Source: Bradyrhizobium sp. AZCC 1719
GTDB lineage: Bacteria > Pseudomonadota > Alphaproteobacteria > Rhizobiales > Xanthobacteraceae
NCBI RefSeq assembly: GCF_036924525.1
Contig: NZ_JAZHRU010000001.1
Location: 6,911,001-6,975,000 of the forward strand
Length of the DNA stretch: 64,000 bases
Reading direction: 5' to 3'
This document shows positions 62,302 through 64,000 of the stretch, piece by piece (position 1 is the stretch's first letter; every line of letters begins with the position of its first letter). The notes under the pieces were generated by a model. That model was not told the origin of the DNA and did not search any database. It saw only the letters and a list, made by a program, of their open reading frames with translations. Both the position numbers and the translations under genes were made by a program.

Positions 62302-64000
62302 TCACCACGAATAGCGCACAACGCCCTTGCCGGCGTAGGAACTGGTGACGTCGGACAACTGGCCCTCGAAGATCGCGGCGGCCGACCAGCCGTTCAGCCA
62401 TTTCATCTCGGCCGCGCCCGTGACGAGCGCGGAATCATGCGCCTGCGCTGCGCCGTTGACGACGAAGGCCGCGCCCGGCAGCGTCTGGAACAGCGCTGTG
62501 ACGTTGCGATCGGTATTGAAATCGTGCGCCCAGGCGGCGCGGCCGCGCAAGGTCAGGACAGCGTTCTGCACGGCAAAGGACTTGTCGGTGCGAACGCCGA
62601 GTTCGCTGCGCGAGGCCGTGACGTCCTTGGCCGCATAGTTCAGCGCGAAGGTGCCGGCGCCCGCCAGCACCTGCTCGGCATAGGCCGGCAGGCTGTAGGT
62701 GGTGAACTGGCCGGCGGCATAGGGCGTGATGCCCATCCACGGCGTCGTGGTGCGGTAACCGCCCTCGATGCGGCCGGAATACGCGTTGGCGTTGAACTCG
62801 GCGCGCAGGCGCTCGAAGCCAGCCACCGTGACGGTGCGCTCCGTGGTTACGTCCTGCCAGCCATAGGCGGCAGCGGCGGTGACGTAAGCCTGACCCATAT
62901 TGTGCCGCACGAAGGCGCCGGCCTGGAACAGGTCCGAGCGCCCGGAGCCGAAACCCGAGACGCTGAAATTGGTGCCGCCGCCGGCAAGCGCAAAGCCTGC
63001 CAGCGTATCGCGCGAGAGGCGATAATCCGCACCCACGGCAAAGCCGAACACGCGCGCGGTCGCGTCGTTCGAGCCGAGCGCGGCATTGCCTGACGTGTTG
63101 CTGCCGCCGCCAAAGGCCGAGCCCCAGACGCTCCAGCGCTGGTCGAACAGATCACTACGTGCAAGATCCGCCTTGGTCGGAAATTTGGCAAAGGCGTCGC
63201 GCGCGGCGCGGGACTTCTTCGCGGCATAGCCGAGCGCGCTCTCCTCGGCGAACGGGATCGCACCGGTGTTGCCACCGAGGCCGCCATTGCGGCCCGCCAC
63301 GAACGGATCTGAAATCAGCGACAGGAACAGGTTCATGGCGTCAAAGGTCGCCTGCTGCGATCCGGTCGCGAGTTCGCCGGAGATCTGCGTGAGACCGGCC
63401 GGCGAGAGCGAGGCGAAGCCGGCCGGGAGGTCGCCGGTGGTATTGAAGAAATTGGTCAGCGCGTTGGCGACGTTCTGCTGGTTGACGTTGAGGCCGCCGC
63501 CGTAGTTCAGCGCGAAATTGAGATAGACGTTGTTGGTGTCGTAGCTGAGGCTCGGATTCAGGTTCGGCGAAATGCCTGACACAACAGGATTGAACGTGTC
63601 CGCTACGCCGCCGGTTGCGGTCAGGATGGTGTATTGCTTCGTCACCATGCCGATGGGAATGATCACGACGGTGGCGCCGCCGAGCGTGGCCACGCCGGTG
63701 ACCCTGGTCAGATCGCTGCTCGTGCCCGAGATTTCGACCATGTAGCTCGAGGCTGCCGAGAACGTCAGGCTGCCCGCCACGTTGAGGGTGCCGATCGAGT
63801 TGCCCGGCGCCAGCGTGCCGCCATTGACGAGGACATCGTCGATCGTGCCGGTGCCGCCGAGCGTGCCGCCGGCGTTGACCGTGACGATGCCGTTGATGAC
63901 GCCGCTGACCGAAAGCGTGCCGCCAAGCACGTTCCAGTTCTGCGCGCCCGTGCCGGTGACGCTCCAGTTCGAGCCGTCGACCTTGTTGAAGATCGAGAAG
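62302..64000 (-). CDS. Autotransporter (type V), C-terminal passenger and beta-barrel part, truncated at the window edge
   Basis: The frame is open at the right edge, so the N-terminus and signal peptide lie beyond it. The visible part is about 566 residues. First comes a passenger stretch of short beta repeats (GTLGGTGTIDDVLVNGGTLA, then PGNSIGTLNVAGSLTF) typical of AIDA-like or PEP-type parallel-helix domains. A ~300-residue autotransporter barrel follows, beginning near WSVWGSAFGGGSNTSG and ending VVRYSW, with the aromatic C-terminal residue needed for outer-membrane insertion. The passenger would be displayed on or released from the cell surface. Its role (adhesion or other) is unknown. 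Confidence 0.92.
   Translation of the reverse strand, partial: FSIFNKVDGSNWSVTGTGAQNWNVLGGTLSVSGVINGIVTVNAGGTLGGTGTIDDVLVNGGTLAPGNSIGTLNVAGSLTFSAASSYMVEISGTSSDLTRVTGVATLGGATVVIIPIGMVTKQYTILTATGGVADTFNPVVSGISPNLNPSLSYDTNNVYLNFALNYGGGLNVNQQNVANALTNFFNTTGDLPAGFASLSPAGLTQISGELATGSQQATFDAMNLFLSLISDPFVAGRNGGLGGNTGAIPFAEESALGYAAKKSRAARDAFAKFPTKADLARSDLFDQRWSVWGSAFGGGSNTSGNAALGSNDATARVFGFAVGADYRLSRDTLAGFALAGGGTNFSVSGFGSGRSDLFQAGAFVRHNMGQAYVTAAAAYGWQDVTTERTVTVAGFERLRAEFNANAYSGRIEGGYRTTTPWMGITPYAAGQFTTYSLPAYAEQVLAGAGTFALNYAAKDVTASRSELGVRTDKSFAVQNAVLTLRGRAAWAHDFNTDRNVTALFQTLPGAAFVVNGAAQAHDSALVTGAAEMKWLNGWSAAAIFEGQLSDVTSSYAGKGVVRYSW

Overview
The window is high-GC DNA with dense alpha-proteobacterial gene content. 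Abundant Dpp-type ABC transporters, a BJP-1-like B3 metallo-beta-lactamase, LTXXQ-type exported proteins and many intergenic palindromic repeats all suggest Bradyrhizobium or a close relative. It looks chromosomal. The assignment rests on recalled family features, not on a database search.

Layout. (1) 1-13731, plus strand: a peptide-uptake region with two complete oligopeptide/dipeptide ABC systems (SBP-permease-permease-ATPase-ATPase, then ATPase-ATPase-SBP-permease-permease) flanking a gamma-glutamyltransferase-like enzyme and a DUF1028 protein. (2) 13837-19813, minus: an uncharacterised gene, then a tetR-adaptor-RND efflux operon whose RND gene carries a +1 frameshift. (3) 20147-23833, plus: a cytochrome P450, a Pro/Ala-rich LTXXQ-like exported protein and a cytochrome c. 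(4) 23871-27123, minus: an MBOAT acyltransferase with an SGNH-like partner, and two small related exported proteins. (5) 27346-35803, minus: a compact catabolic operon (NMT1/TauABC-type ABC importer, enolase-superfamily enzyme, Gfo/Idh/MocA dehydrogenase, DUF993 aldolase-fold protein, TIM-barrel isomerase) with a TetR gene upstream. (6) 36019-40213: a VOC protein and a glutamate-dehydrogenase-family enzyme, then two PfkB kinases. (7) 40353-49856: a ferredoxin-reductase-like flavoprotein, an enoyl-CoA hydratase, and a sugar-acid group (IlvD/Edd dehydratase, GntR regulator, uronate-dehydrogenase-like SDR, SMP-30 lactonase, B3 MBL, aldehyde dehydrogenase). (8) 50027-52939: two related but non-identical IS481-type elements, placed head to head and 39 bp apart, one of them splitting a palindromic repeat. 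(9) 52940-57674: an AceE-like E1 enzyme divergent from an Lrp/AsnC regulator, a repeat-rich gap, and a LysR regulator. (10) 57831-64000: a Tat-exported cytokinin-dehydrogenase-like flavoprotein, a membrane-anchored DJ-1/PfpI protein, a zinc-type alcohol dehydrogenase, and the C-terminal part of an autotransporter.

The genes suggest a soil or plant-associated scavenger that imports peptides and small organic acids and breaks down sugar acids. The most distinctive items are the uncharacterised four-enzyme operon in region 5, the GntR operator pair with a Gfo/Idh gene remnant fused in front of the regulator, the IS pair with readable target duplications, and a 42-nt segment nested in the apices of two unrelated hairpin repeats. 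No rRNA, tRNA or CRISPR was recognised.
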